Of a DNA stretch of 18,527 nucleotides, positions 1-9,262 are shown piece after piece (the stretch's first letter is position 1; each line of letters begins with the position of its first letter). The DNA lies in the NCBI GenBank assembly GCA_045599065.1, contig JAZRVJ010000019.1:1-18527 (forward strand). The letters run 5' to 3'. The position numbers and the translations under genes were made by a program. The notes beneath the pieces are model-generated. The model did not search any database. It worked only from the letters and a program-made list of their open reading frames with translations, and was not told the DNA's origin. This DNA comes from Hennigella sp045599065 (GTDB taxonomy: Bacteria; Bacillota_I; Bacilli_A; Mycoplasmatales; Mycoplasmoidaceae).

Positions 1-952
1 TCGATGTTACTATCTTGCAACCAATTGTTTGTGTGTCACCATCAAATATTAATGAGATCAATTCATTAACATTTCCAGTGCCTGCTGCCATACAGCCAAT
101 ACTAATTGATAAATTAACAATAGAAATAACGACAATTACCAAAACAATAACAATTGGTACATTCTTTTCTGGATTTTCAATTCTTGATCCAATGTTTCCA
201 ACGATTAAGAATCCCTCAAATGCAAATAAGATTGCAGGGATAGATGTAATGATTCCGCTTACATCTGGTATTTTTTCGTCACCAATCAAGTGAGTTCATG
301 GTCAATCAGGGCTAGGAATATTTTCTGGATTTCAATATTTTCATGTAAATAAACCACCCTTAGAATAGATACACCCCATAGTTATACCAATAACTAATGC
401 AGCTAATAATGGAAGAATTTTAATAAAACCTGTAGCTTGTCCAAATCTAAACATTTGTTTACTTTTGAAATAGTTTAAGAATAAGAATAGTGCAAATAAA
501 GCACCACCTATTAAGAAAATATATGCAACTGTTCCCTTGCCAAAGTCTAGTGTTCCTGCCTCACCCATAGCAGCTTGGATAACTTTTAAAAGCATTTCAC
601 CAGCAAAGATTAAAACAGATAAGGTAATGACAGGGTAGTAAACAATAGCATAAGCTATTGATGTAGTTCTACCTAGTCCATAACCGCAGAACTTGCCCAT
701 TCATCCACCTAAACCATTTGATGAGTGTTTAAGTTTACAACTAGAGATTTCAGCAAAACTTAAAGCAATGCATAAAACCATGAAGATTGCAATTATTCAT
801 GATACTAGCACACCAATTCAGTTGTAACCATTAGCATGAAAAACGGACATATTCTTAAAGAATATTCCAATTCCCACTACTGATCCAATAATCATGAAGA
901 CAGTAGAGAATAATCCTACTTTTCCAGCTGTTTGTTTACTAACTTTAGCCAT
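1..952 (-). CDS. APC-family amino acid permease (C-terminus outside window)
   Basis: Integral membrane transporter of the amino acid-polyamine-organocation family, expected to take up amino acids; the substrate cannot be told from sequence. The first 317 codons are visible, then the gene runs off the window. The N-terminus (about residues 13-35) carries the family signature around GSVVGIGIFFKN in the first helix, followed by a series of long hydrophobic segments. The product is a clear paralogue of the next gene upstream: both begin M-x-KVSKQTAGK and share the motif order, including a DFGKGT stretch. TGA is read as Trp at several points. No Shine-Dalgarno sequence precedes the ATG at 950-952; a perfect TATAAT lies 13 bases upstream, so the leader is very short or absent. 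Family call is firm, substrate unknown. Confidence 0.88.
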
Positions 953-965
953 AAATTATTTATAT

Positions 966-971
966 ATTATA
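966..971 (-). promoter_or_regulatory. -10 box for the first APC permease
   Basis: TATAAT on the minus strand, 13 bases before the ATG and just after the terminator of the upstream permease. It implies independent transcription with a leader of only a few bases. No convincing -35 box is visible. Confidence 0.45.
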
Positions 972-980
972 TAGATAATC

Positions 981-1013
981 AAAAAAATAATGAAACATAA
1001 GTTTCATTATTTT
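981..1013 (-). terminator. Rho-independent terminator of the second APC permease
   Basis: A perfect 13-bp stem (984-996 with 1001-1013) around a 4-base loop, read on the minus strand and followed by a run of seven T. It starts 11 bases after the stop codon at 1025-1027, and separates the two permease genes. Confidence 0.85.
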
Positions 1014-1024
1014 CTCTTGTTTAA

Positions 1025-2734
1025 TTATTCTTTTTCTAGAACTTTAACTCTTTGTTTTTCGTATTTCTTAGCAATTTTAACATCAGAAATTCTTGGTTTC
1101 TTTCAAATAAATCCTTGCTCAGGTGTTTTGTTCTTGCTATGAATTAACAAGTCGTTAATAAATGGAATAACTATCATGACGATTGTTATAGTTCAGAAAA
1201 CAATGCATGTTTGTCAATAACGTCACAAATGCCCATCATATTGGCCAAACTTTTCATTTAAAATATTTGGCAATGGGAAACCATCAATGTTTTGTGCGAA
1301 CAATCCTCAATATGATCCAGTTTCGTGCATTGGATCAAGAATTGGACCAATCATACATTGATATACACCACTAAATGCAAATACAAAATAGCATGCGATT
1401 ATTCCGATGATAGCTGTTACTGGGAAGATTTTTATTTTTACAACCTCAACTTTTTCTTTTCTAAATCTATTTGCAAATCCACCTAATAGAGTTGTTCCAT
1501 AGACTAAATAAATCATGATGATTAGAATTGAACTAGAACCATCTGCAATAGCGTCAGTATTCAAGATGCACGATGGTATTCCTATTCCTAATCACCATAT
1601 AGCAATCATTAAACTAAAATATACAGCACCAGCATATAGTTTGCCTGGTTTCTTGTTTGCCAATTTCTTACCATTAAATAATGTTCCATCATCACAGATT
1701 ACTTGGAATGCTCTCATTCCACTAAATACCATAGCATTTAGAACACCAATAATACAAATCAGGATGAAGACAGACATCACAATATTAAGAATTTTTGCTA
1801 TATCAATGTGATTTTTACCACAGATAATGTACATTAAATGGTAAACATTTCCTGTACCAATTGTCATACATCCAATAGTAATAGCTAAATTTAGTGCTGA
1901 AATAATAATCATTGCAAGAATAATTGCTAATGAAACGTTCTTCTTAGGGTTCTCCATATCGCCAGCAACGTTACCAATTACTAAATAACCTTCAAATGCA
2001 AACAGAATTGATGGTATACATTTAATTATGTTTACAACATTTGCTAGTTTATCAACTGTTTGTGGTAAAAGTGTCCATTCGTGTGTTATCGGATCCCTTG
2101 CTCATGAAATTCATTGTGGATCTTTTGCTCAAAGTCCACCACCTTGAATTGCACCAAACACAATACCAAGGATGATTACAGCAGCAATTGGAACAAATTT
2201 AATTATTCCTGTAATGTTACTAAATTTGCTCATTCCTTTAGATGCAAAATAGTTAAGGAAAATGAATAAGGCAAATAAGCCTCCTCCCACTAGGAATACA
2301 TATAGAATTGTACCCTTACCAAAATCTACATATCCTGGAGAAGATCCTACCAATGGTGTAAAGCAGTTAAGCAAAGCTTCACCTGTAAAGAACATAATTG
2401 CAAATGTTAATACAGAATAGTAGACTTGAGTGTGGAACAATTTTGTAAATCTACCAAAATGGTGACCACAATATCTTGTTGCTCATCCACCTAAACCTTC
2501 ACCTTGAACCTTTGGTTTACATGTAACAACTTCACCAAAGCTTAAAGCAATACATAGAACCATGATAATGGAGATTATTCATGACACTAATACACCAACT
2601 CAGTTACCATTATTTGTTTTAAACACAGCATAGTTTTTGAAAAATATACCGATACCAACAACGGAACCAAAGATAAGCATTATGGCACTAAAGAGTCCAA
2701 TTTTACCAGCCGTTTGTTTACTAACTTTAGGCAT
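1025..2734 (-). CDS. APC-family amino acid permease
   Basis: Complete 569-residue transporter of the amino acid-polyamine-organocation family. It joins three in-frame segments (about residues 99-202, 260-380 and 391-475) interrupted only by TGA codons read as Trp. Helix 1 carries GSVVGIGIFFKN; about a dozen hydrophobic segments follow, and the last 50 residues are hydrophilic and lysine-rich, so cytoplasmic. At 569 residues it is longer than the usual 450-500 of the family, through loops and this tail. The start at 2732-2734 is supported by a strong AAAGGAG five bases upstream. It has its own promoter and terminator. Tandem duplication with the downstream gene is evident from near-identical N-termini, although the rest has diverged. 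Substrate unknown. Confidence 0.9.
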
Positions 2735-2746
2735 AAAACTCCTTTC

Positions 2747-2752
2747 TATAAT
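2747..2752 (+). promoter_or_regulatory. -10 box for the YwaF-like gene
   Basis: TATAAT on the plus strand, giving a predicted start near 2759 and a leader of about 22 bases to the ATG at 2781. It interleaves with the minus-strand -10 box at 2763-2768. Confidence 0.4.
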
Positions 2753-2762
2753 ATATAAATAT

Positions 2763-2768
2763 ATTATA
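2763..2768 (-). promoter_or_regulatory. -10 box for the second APC permease
   Basis: TATAAT on the minus strand, with a predicted start near 2756 and about 22 bases of leader that hold the AAAGGAG ribosome binding site. Confidence 0.45.
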
Positions 2769-2780
2769 GATCAATTAGAT

Positions 2781-3737
2781 ATGTTTATGGCAAATGAAGT
2801 ATATCCACAAATTTTCGGTGTTGAACATCTTTCATATTTGGCTATTGTTGCAGTATTACTTACAAGTGGTAATATCATTGTTGGCAAATTAGTCAAGAAG
2901 CAAAAAACAGTAGATGTTATTCTTATTGTTTCATCTATATTGTTATTTTTGTCAATTTTAATTGCAAGAGTGAGTCTTGTTTATTGGGATTTAAACTATG
3001 TAGAAGAAGCTGAAAGAGAATATAACTCGTGGTGATGTTTATTTCCTGACTCATTTTGTTCATTTACTTCGTTTGCTCTTAGTATTAGTCTTCTTATTAA
3101 CAGAAAAAAGACTAATTGATCGATTCACGGGTTGATATATTTTGCTATTATTGGCGCAATCATTACATTTGCTTGCCCTAATTTTATTGGGAAACGTCCA
3201 TTTTTTACAGTAAGAACACAATTTGGGCTATTGCATCATGCTTTACTACTATGAATTTCATTAGTCCTAATCATCAAAAATAGGTTTAGACCAAATCCAT
3301 TCTTTTGGTTTGTCCAACCAGCAGCATTTATTGTCTGTATGTTATTGGGTGTTTTAGAGATATGGGTTATAGGTTATAAGGACTCAATGTGCATATTAAA
3401 TCCTTTATTAAAAGGTATTTCCTTTACAAAATGATGAGGTAATGGTATTTTCTATATACTTTGCAATCTTGTGACAAGTTTCGCCTACTATGGTTTTATT
3501 TGTTTACACCTTCGTAAGCAAATAAAAGCAATAAAAAAAATTACTAACAAGAAAGTCAATAGTAAAGTTTTTATAACTAATTATTATAAAAAAGACAATG
3601 TATTGGTGTTACATTACATTGATAACACATTCCAAGTTTTTGATGGAGTTAAGCCAAAAGAACTTGTGTTTTATAAAAGAGACAAAAAGAAATATCTAAA
3701 TGTCTTAACTAAAGCACATAAATACATTGTTTTTTAA
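2781..3737 (+). CDS. YwaF-like integral membrane protein (TIGR02206-type)
   Basis: A 318-residue membrane protein with about seven hydrophobic helices (roughly residues 17-35, 43-65, 85-107, 113-133, 148-168, 175-198, 212-238), then a hydrophilic basic tail of about 80 residues. The helix count, a GVEH motif just before helix 1 and an LHH motif in helix 5 resemble the YwaF family of Firmicutes and mollicutes, whose function is unknown; the tail is beyond the roughly 230 residues I recall for B. subtilis YwaF. Five or so TGA codons are read as Trp, for example two Trp in a row at 3030-3035 and a TGA pair near 3434. The start is the first ATG after the promoter; ATG at 2787 is an alternative, and neither has a Shine-Dalgarno sequence. 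It is the only plus-strand protein gene here, and its stop directly abuts the ung stop. Family assignment is moderate. Confidence 0.7.
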
Positions 3738-4379
3738 CTACCAATTAATTTTCTTTTTATTATGTGATTTTAAATAATTATTAGTTTTGCTAAATGGTTT
3801 AGAACCTTTAAAACTTTTATAGTATCCTAATGGGCTAGGATGCGATGATTTAATAATTAAATGTCTGCTTGGATCTATATAAGGAATTAACTCTTGTGCG
3901 TTGTTTCCTCATAAGATAAAGACAATGTTGTCAAAGTCATTATTTAAAAATTTAATGACTTTAGTTGTAAAGATTTCTCAGCCTTTATTTTTATGACTAT
4001 TAGGTTGATCTTTATTAACTGTCATTACTCTATTGAGTAATAAGACACCTTGTTTAGCTCAATCTTTTAAATCACTATTTGTTTTGTGAATGCCTAAATC
4101 ATCTTCTAATTCTTTAAAGATGTTAATTAGAGATTTAGGTAGTTGTACACCTTGATTAACAGCAAATGCCAAACCATTAGCATATCCAGGTGTGTAGTAA
4201 GGATCTTGTCCAACAATAACTACTCTAATATCTTTAGGTTCAGCATATTTAAAGCAATTAAACATGTTAGTTCTTTCAGGAAAAATAACATGTGACTTTG
4301 CTTCATTATTTATAAAATCTTCAAGTTTCTTATAGTAATCTTGTTGTGTTTCTTTGTTTATGAATGTATATCAATCCAT
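3738..4379 (-). CDS. ung: Uracil-DNA glycosylase (family 1)
   Basis: Removes uracil from DNA to start base-excision repair. The product is 213 residues, close to the usual 220. The catalytic motif GQDPYY is at residues 57-62 (general-base Asp at 59) and the second motif HPSPLG at 180-185 supplies the catalytic His. The intervening blocks LLLNRVMTVNKDQPNSH and ILWGNNAQ match the family. One change from the common GQDPYH is Tyr for the last His. TGA encodes Trp at residue 3. The ATG is at 4377-4379; it has no ribosome binding site, but a perfect -10 box stands six bases before it, so translation from a leaderless mRNA is likely. A start at Met39 would lose the conserved N-terminal block. It is transcribed separately from the lipoprotein upstream and meets the YwaF-like gene end to end. 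Confidence 0.93.
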
Positions 4380-4385
4380 ATCAAT

Positions 4386-4391
4386 ATTATA
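4386..4391 (-). promoter_or_regulatory. -10 box of ung, predicted leaderless
   Basis: TATAAT on the minus strand with six bases to the ATG, so the expected transcription start is at or next to the A of the start codon. It abuts the T-run of the upstream terminator, whose stem occupies the would-be -35 region. Confidence 0.5.
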
Positions 4392-4419
4392 AAAAATTAA
4401 GAGCGTAGCTCTTAATTTT
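4391..4419 (-). terminator. Rho-independent terminator of the rpsF-dnaB-lipoprotein operon
   Basis: Perfect 12-bp stem (4393-4404 with 4408-4419), 3-base loop, six T at the 3' side on the minus strand. The TAA stop of the lipoprotein gene (4412-4414) lies within the 5' arm. Confidence 0.88.
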
Positions 4420-6238
4420 GTCATGGGTCAGTTGATAGAAAATCAGTAGATAATGTATCGGCAGTTGAAGCGAACATAAACCCTAAGAATGCTAATAAGT
4501 CTTTGCTTTCTTGGCTCAGCTCAGAAGCATGAGGTTTCATACCTTCTTGACTAGTTCTTCTTAACAAGTTTAGTAATTTGTTGTTGTATTTACTAACAGT
4601 TGAACTATTAATGATATAACCAAATTTTGTTGTTGTGCCTTCATCCTTATCTTCAATATCTTTGTGTGCCTTTTTAAATAAATTATTATCACTAATAGAC
4701 AACAAATATGCAGGAAAAATTGATTCAATCGAATTTATTGAAACGGCATTTAGCTTTGCTAAATTAGCATCTGACAATTCTTCAGGCACGTCCATTTCTT
4801 TTTCATCAAAATATTTGTCTCTAGCTTTTAATGATTTATCTGAATCATATTCATTAACAACATAGGATACTAATACAACGAATGAATTACCACTCATTGT
4901 TTTATTGATTATTCTCGGATCAGTACCCTTTTCAGGGTCAGGATCTTCATAGATATTAAATGTTCTATGACTTTCACCAGCTTTTGTTAAATCAAAACTG
5001 AATTTTTGAATAGTAGATTTTGCTTCACCAGTTGCAAACTCTGAAATCTTCTCTCAAGAGTTGCCAATGGCTTTATTTACAGTTTCACTATCATTGATAA
5101 AGTAGTCTGATGGTACAAATGAATCATTCTTAGTTGGGTCAACTCACTTAGCAGATAAGTTTGTAGCATCAACAACAATTGGCACAGAACTAAACAAATA
5201 TTGTTTAACAGTTAATGGATATGAGTCTCATTCTGCAGCGTTAGTGGTTTTCTTGTAAGGAATGTTAACTTTAACATCTTTTACATCAGTGTAGTAGGCT
5301 AATTCACTTGTTTTGCCTTCAATTCCTGCTCGGCAGAACTTAATTGTACCATCGTGCATCAATAATAGTTTTGTTTTTGCTGAAACATTAATTCTAGCAT
5401 CAATATCATCTGCAGCAGGAGTAGTTACATCATATGTTGGAAATGGGAAATAATTACTTTCGAAATTGAAATTAGCCGAAATTGGTCTCAAGAATGAATT
5501 TGTTTTTCCTGTACTATGACTATTTGCTGAAGCAAATATGTATTCATAGAAGTTACGGTTTTGGTCTTCATCGCCTGTGTTTATTCAACCAGTTTCTTTT
5601 TGGAGATTAAGCAACGAAGATTGGCTACCTCAAGCAGCATTTAAATCCTTTTTTAATTTTTTATCATTAACATTAATTTGACTTGCTTGGTATTGCAACC
5701 CATATGTTAAATAATTAGAAATTGTGGATGCAATTGTACTTGTAAAGTTAATGTTTGACACTAAATTAAAGTTTTCATTGTTTGTATATGTCTTTTTAAC
5801 ACCTTTAGGTTTATCTTCATCTGGGTCATCCAATGTTACTGATGTAGAAATACCATCTGATGATGTTTTTCAACCATCATTTAATCTCTGCCAGCTATTA
5901 ACTGGAAGAACTTTTGGTTCTTCATCTCCACTAACATCATCCTTAGTTTCATATCACTTAGTTACAGGCGAAGTATATGCATATATGCTAGATTTAGCTT
6001 GATCAATTATGAAATTTGATTGAAGATATTTTGTAATATCTTGTCCATTAGCATCAAGATACACATTAGTTTGGCTACGGAATGCTTGATATGGATCATT
6101 AGCATCGCCCTGATCAATACTTCCAAAACTAATAGGATTTAAATATCCTCATGTTTGACTACAACTTGTTAATGTTAAACTTGGAGCCAAAGTTGGAACT
6201 ATTACAGCAGATGCTAATAGAAATTTATTTAGTCTCAT
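4412..6238 (-). CDS. Large surface lipoprotein, function unknown
   Basis: A 608-residue predicted lipoprotein. The N-terminus MRLNKF, a hydrophobic stretch and the lipobox LTSC (Cys at residue 26) mark it for lipid attachment on the outer face of the membrane. The mature part is hydrophilic, rich in Asp, Asn, Ser and Lys, with no other membrane helix and no motif I recognise. Reading TGA as Trp joins all segments and adds a final Trp-Gln-Asn beyond the TGA at 4421-4423, ending at TAA in the terminator stem. AAGGA eight bases before the ATG lies in the last codons of dnaB, and only two bases separate the genes, so it is the last member of the rpsF-ssb-rpsR-rplI-dnaB operon. Lineage-specific surface antigens of mollicutes look like this; substrate binding or adhesion is possible but not shown. 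Confidence 0.85.
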
Positions 6239-6240
6239 GT

Positions 6241-7638
6241 TTATTTCCTTGTATCAAGTTCAAAGAACTTGCCATATCTAGTCTTTAAAACTAGAGGGAT
6301 AGTTCTTGTTTCACCATTTCTGTGTTTTGCAATAATGTAGTCAATGTAGTATTGTTCTACTATAGGTTTTGGCCCAGCAGGCTTAATACCTGTTTCATCT
6401 TCTTTTTCAGAAACATCTTTATGTCTGTGTAAGAATGTAACAAGGTCGGCGTCTTGTTCCAAAGCACCAGATTCTCTTAAGTCAGATAGTACCGGTCTTT
6501 GATCTGTTCTTTTTTCAATATCTCTTGATAATTGCGCAAGCGCAATAATAGGTGCACCAATGTTTCTTGCAAGAATCTTTAACATTCTTGAAATAGTTGA
6601 AACTTCTTGTTGTCTATTAATTTGTTGGCCTTTAACTCTTGGACCTTTAAGTAGTTGAAGATAGTCAACAATTACTAATTTAACGTCATATTTGTTTCTA
6701 ATTTGTTTTAGTTTAGATTGAATATCAACAATTGATACATCAGAACTATCGTCAATTAAAATAGGTAATGATTCAAGGTTTTCTAAAGCAACCTTAACAC
6801 TATCTCATTGCATATCATCTAAACGACCAGATCTTAAATTACCTGATGGTAATCTTGTATCCATAGATACAAAACGTTGACATAATTGTTCTTTACCCAT
6901 TTCAAGAGAGAAGATAACAACTTTTTCTTTGTCTGCCTTACCATTAGCCTTAATAATTTTTGCAGCATCGGCAGCAAAGTTTAAAGCTAAAGCAGTTTTA
7001 CCAATACCTGGTCTAGCAGCTAAGATGATTAAATCTCCAGGTTGGAAACCATTAGTTGTTTGGTCAATTAATTTGAAACCAACTTCTGTTCCTGTGATGT
7101 CTTGCTTTCTTTCTCTTAATCTTTGAATAATATCTCTATAGCCTTTGGCTACATCTTGAATTTCAATTAAGTGAGAAGTTTTCTTAGAGTTGATAATTTC
7201 TAGGAATTTATTTTGCAATTCAAATACTTGGTTGTTATATTTTGCAAAATCAATCTTAGTATCAATAACTTCTTTTGCAAATCTATCTAGACTACGTTTG
7301 ATAGATGCATTTTTAACAATTTCAATGTTTGTTTTTAGATCTTCGTCATTACTATAAGCAGAAGCGATTTCGTCGAAGTATTGTCTTCAACCAGTAAATT
7401 GGAATGCTTCGTTGTTAGACAAATAGTCTAAAATAATGTTTTTGTTAACAGGTTTAGCAGAATCATGTAATTCTTTAACTACAGCAAATAGTGCTCTATT
7501 TCTTGCATCAGCAAAATCATCTGGATCAAGATTTAGAACACATTCATCAACTACAAAAGGTGTAGTGATGATTGCGTTTAGAATTTCTGATTCACAATCA
7601 ACAATGTATTTATCAATAGATTCTTGTTTAATAGCCAT
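6241..7638 (-). CDS. dnaB: Replicative DNA helicase DnaB
   Basis: Hexameric ATP-driven helicase that unwinds DNA at the replication fork. The 465 residues match the family length. The N-terminal DnaB domain covers about residues 1-110 and the RecA-like ATPase domain about 185-460. Walker A is ARPGIGKTA near 208-216 and Walker B LVIVDYLQLL near 321-330. The downstream motifs ALAQLSR and the RESGALEQDAD stretch that follows are typical of DnaB. TGA encodes Trp at two breaks between the visible segments. The ATG at 7636-7638 follows AGGAG by about seven bases, in the last codons of rplI, whose stop is two bases upstream. The order rplI-dnaB is widespread in Firmicutes and mollicutes; here the operon continues into a lipoprotein gene. 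Confidence 0.95.
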
Positions 7639-7640
7639 AA

Positions 7641-8078
7641 TTATTCTCCTGTTACTCTGATTGTTAGGTGGGCAACCACATCTTTATGTAATTTAATTCC
7701 AATGCGGTATGCACCTAATGTGTAGTTTTTTTGATCATCAACTAACATATACTTATCAACTTTGATATTATACTTAGCTAATTCATCCAATACCTGTTTG
7801 TTCGAGATTGAACCAAAAGCTTGTCCATTATTAGTCTTAAGACTAAAATGTAGTTCAATCTTTTCAATTTGAGCTTTGATTTTATTTGCAGCTGCAACAT
7901 CAGAGTCATATTTTGCCTTTGCATCTGCTTTTTGTTTAGTAACAATATCTTTTGCTTTGTTACTAGCCAAAACTGCTTTATTAGAAGTAATTAAGAAATT
8001 GCCATATCCATCTTTAACATCGATGATATCGTGTTTCTTGCCAAGTTTTTTGATGTCTTCTAATAAAATAACTTTCAT
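7641..8078 (-). CDS. rplI: 50S ribosomal protein L9
   Basis: L9 binds 23S rRNA near the base of the L1 stalk and helps keep frame during translation. The 145 residues have the typical layout: an N-terminal RNA-binding domain (MKVILLEDIKKLGKK, then the conserved VKDGYGNFLI), a long charged connecting helix at about 40-75, and a C-terminal domain beginning near residue 76. The stop is two bases before dnaB. The ATG is three bases after the rpsR stop and has only a weak GAG as ribosome binding site, so translation is probably coupled to rpsR. Confidence 0.95.
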   Translation of the reverse strand: MKVILLEDIKKLGKKHDIIDVKDGYGNFLITSNKAVLASNKAKDIVTKQKADAKAKYDSDVAAANKIKAQIEKIELHFSLKTNNGQAFGSISNKQVLDELAKYNIKVDKYMLVDDQKNYTLGAYRIGIKLHKDVVAHLTIRVTGE

Positions 8079-8081
8079 GTT

Positions 8082-8333
8082 CTACTCGTATTGTTTAACA
8101 AATGGTAATAAAGCAACTATTCTTGCTCTTTTGATTGCATTAGCAACCATTCTTTGGTGCTTTTGACAAAGACCACTAACACGTCTTGGCACAATTTTGC
8201 ATGCTGGTGTTAGATAGTGTTGAAGTAATTCAACATCCTTGTAATCTACATAGTAGATTCCTCTTGCACAAAGATAGCAAGGTTTCTTCTTCATTAATCT
8301 TCTTTTGTTTCTTCTAGGTGTTCTTTTTTCCAT
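8082..8333 (-). CDS. rpsR: 30S ribosomal protein S18
   Basis: S18 pairs with S6 on the platform of the 30S subunit. The 83 residues contain the conserved basic core (RRVSGLCQKHQRMVANAIKR, about 50-69) and four cysteines: CYLC near the N-terminus, one in TPACK and one in LCQKH. These suggest the zinc-binding form of S18. The ATG at 8331-8333 follows the ssb stop by two bases, and its purine-rich ribosome binding site is formed by the last acidic codons of ssb. It sits in the same transcript as its partner rpsF. Confidence 0.96.
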   Translation of the reverse strand: MEKRTPRRNKRRLMKKKPCYLCARGIYYVDYKDVELLQHYLTPACKIVPRRVSGLCQKHQRMVANAIKRARIVALLPFVKQYE

Positions 8334-8335
8334 AA

Positions 8336-8803
8336 TTACTTACCTTCTTCCTCATTTATTCATTGAAGTTCAGTTAAACCATCATCTGCCGGTTTAGTTT
8401 CTGCTGGTTTGCTGAAATTAGCTTCTTGGCTAACAACATTTGTAGTAAAGTTATCATTAACTGATACTAATGCTTCACCGTTATTAGCTTGTTTGTTTCT
8501 TTTAACTATTGTTTTAATGCTATCAACAATGATTTCAGTAACATATACGTTTCTTCCTTCTTTGTTAACATAGCTTCTTTTACTAAGTTTACCGTCAACA
8601 GCTACAGTATCACCTTTTTTAACATAACTGCCAACATAGTTAGCTTGGTTATTTCAAGCAACACAGTTAAAGAAACTAGAAGTTTCTTTTCCTTGAATAC
8701 GATCGTTGCAAGCAACTGAGAAGTTAACTACTGTTTTACCAGTTGTAGTAGTTTTTACAGTTGGATCTTGTGCAATGTTGCCTACTAGAAATACCTTATT
8801 CAT
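8336..8803 (-). CDS. ssb: Single-stranded DNA-binding protein
   Basis: Binds single-stranded DNA during replication and repair. The 155 residues start with MNKVFLVGNI, continue through FSVACNDR and FFNCVAWNNQA (Trp from TGA), and make an OB-fold to about residue 105; a low-complexity linker follows. The protein ends LQWINEEEGK, acidic but without the DDxxPF-type tip through which most bacterial SSBs recruit partner proteins. The reading frame was assembled across the TGA codons and is unambiguous. The ATG overlaps the rpsF stop by eight bases (8796-8803), and the last codons supply the ribosome binding site of rpsR. The rpsF-ssb-rpsR order is conserved in many bacteria. Confidence 0.94.
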
Positions 8804-9254
8804 CTTTCTTTTCTACTTTCTTTTCAGCTTTTTCAGCCTTTTCGGCTTCATATTGTGCTTTTTTAGCAGCAATTACTTCTTCGATCTTTTTCTTTCTTTC
8901 TTCATAGATCTTAGCTTTTACTTTAGCTTTAGCTACTTTCTTAGCATTTAAAGTTGCACGATAACCATAGTTATGTTCAACATTGATAATTAAGTGTCTT
9001 AAGATTGCTTTGTTGATCAAAGCCAATCTATTGAATTCCTTAATTACTGTTGGGTTTTCGTTTTCAAAATTCAAAACATAGTAATATGCAGAAGTGCATT
9101 TACCTATTTTGTAAGCCATTTTTTGTAAACCCATCTTAGTTTCTTTAAGGTTTTTTACACCTTTTAAAATCTTTTGCATATTAGTTGATACAGCATCTGC
9201 ATCTTTAGCATTTAGGGTGCCATCAACAACTAACATGATTTCATAATTAGTCAT
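8796..9254 (-). CDS. rpsF: 30S ribosomal protein S6 with charged C-terminal extension
   Basis: S6 binds 16S rRNA together with S18. Residues 1-95 form the standard domain (MTNYEIMLVVDG, then TKMGLQKMAYKI, and HLIINVEHNYGYR near the end). Residues from about 105 to 152 are an added, predicted helical or coiled tail of almost only Lys, Glu and Ala; the usual protein is about 95-100 residues, but such tails occur in mollicutes. The ATG at 9252-9254 has AAGGAG twelve bases upstream, a rather long gap, and this site can pair with upstream leader sequence. It is the first gene of the rpsF-ssb-rpsR-rplI-dnaB-lipoprotein operon. Confidence 0.95.
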   Translation of the reverse strand: MTNYEIMLVVDGTLNAKDADAVSTNMQKILKGVKNLKETKMGLQKMAYKIGKCTSAYYYVLNFENENPTVIKEFNRLALINKAILRHLIINVEHNYGYRATLNAKKVAKAKVKAKIYEERKKKIEEVIAAKKAQYEAEKAEKAEKKVEKKDE

Positions 9255-9262
9255 TTATATAT

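Noticed and set aside
2637..2780. Upstream extension of the YwaF-like gene
   Set aside because: It lies antisense within the permease start region and upstream of the predicted promoter; the ATG at 2781 matches the start of the membrane domain.
4421..4423. TGA as the stop of the 608-residue lipoprotein
   Set aside because: TGA is Trp elsewhere in this window, and a TAA follows two codons later inside the terminator stem.
8706..8951. Plus-strand frame rich in Phe and Ser
   Set aside because: It mirrors the Lys/Glu-rich tail of S6 on the other strand.
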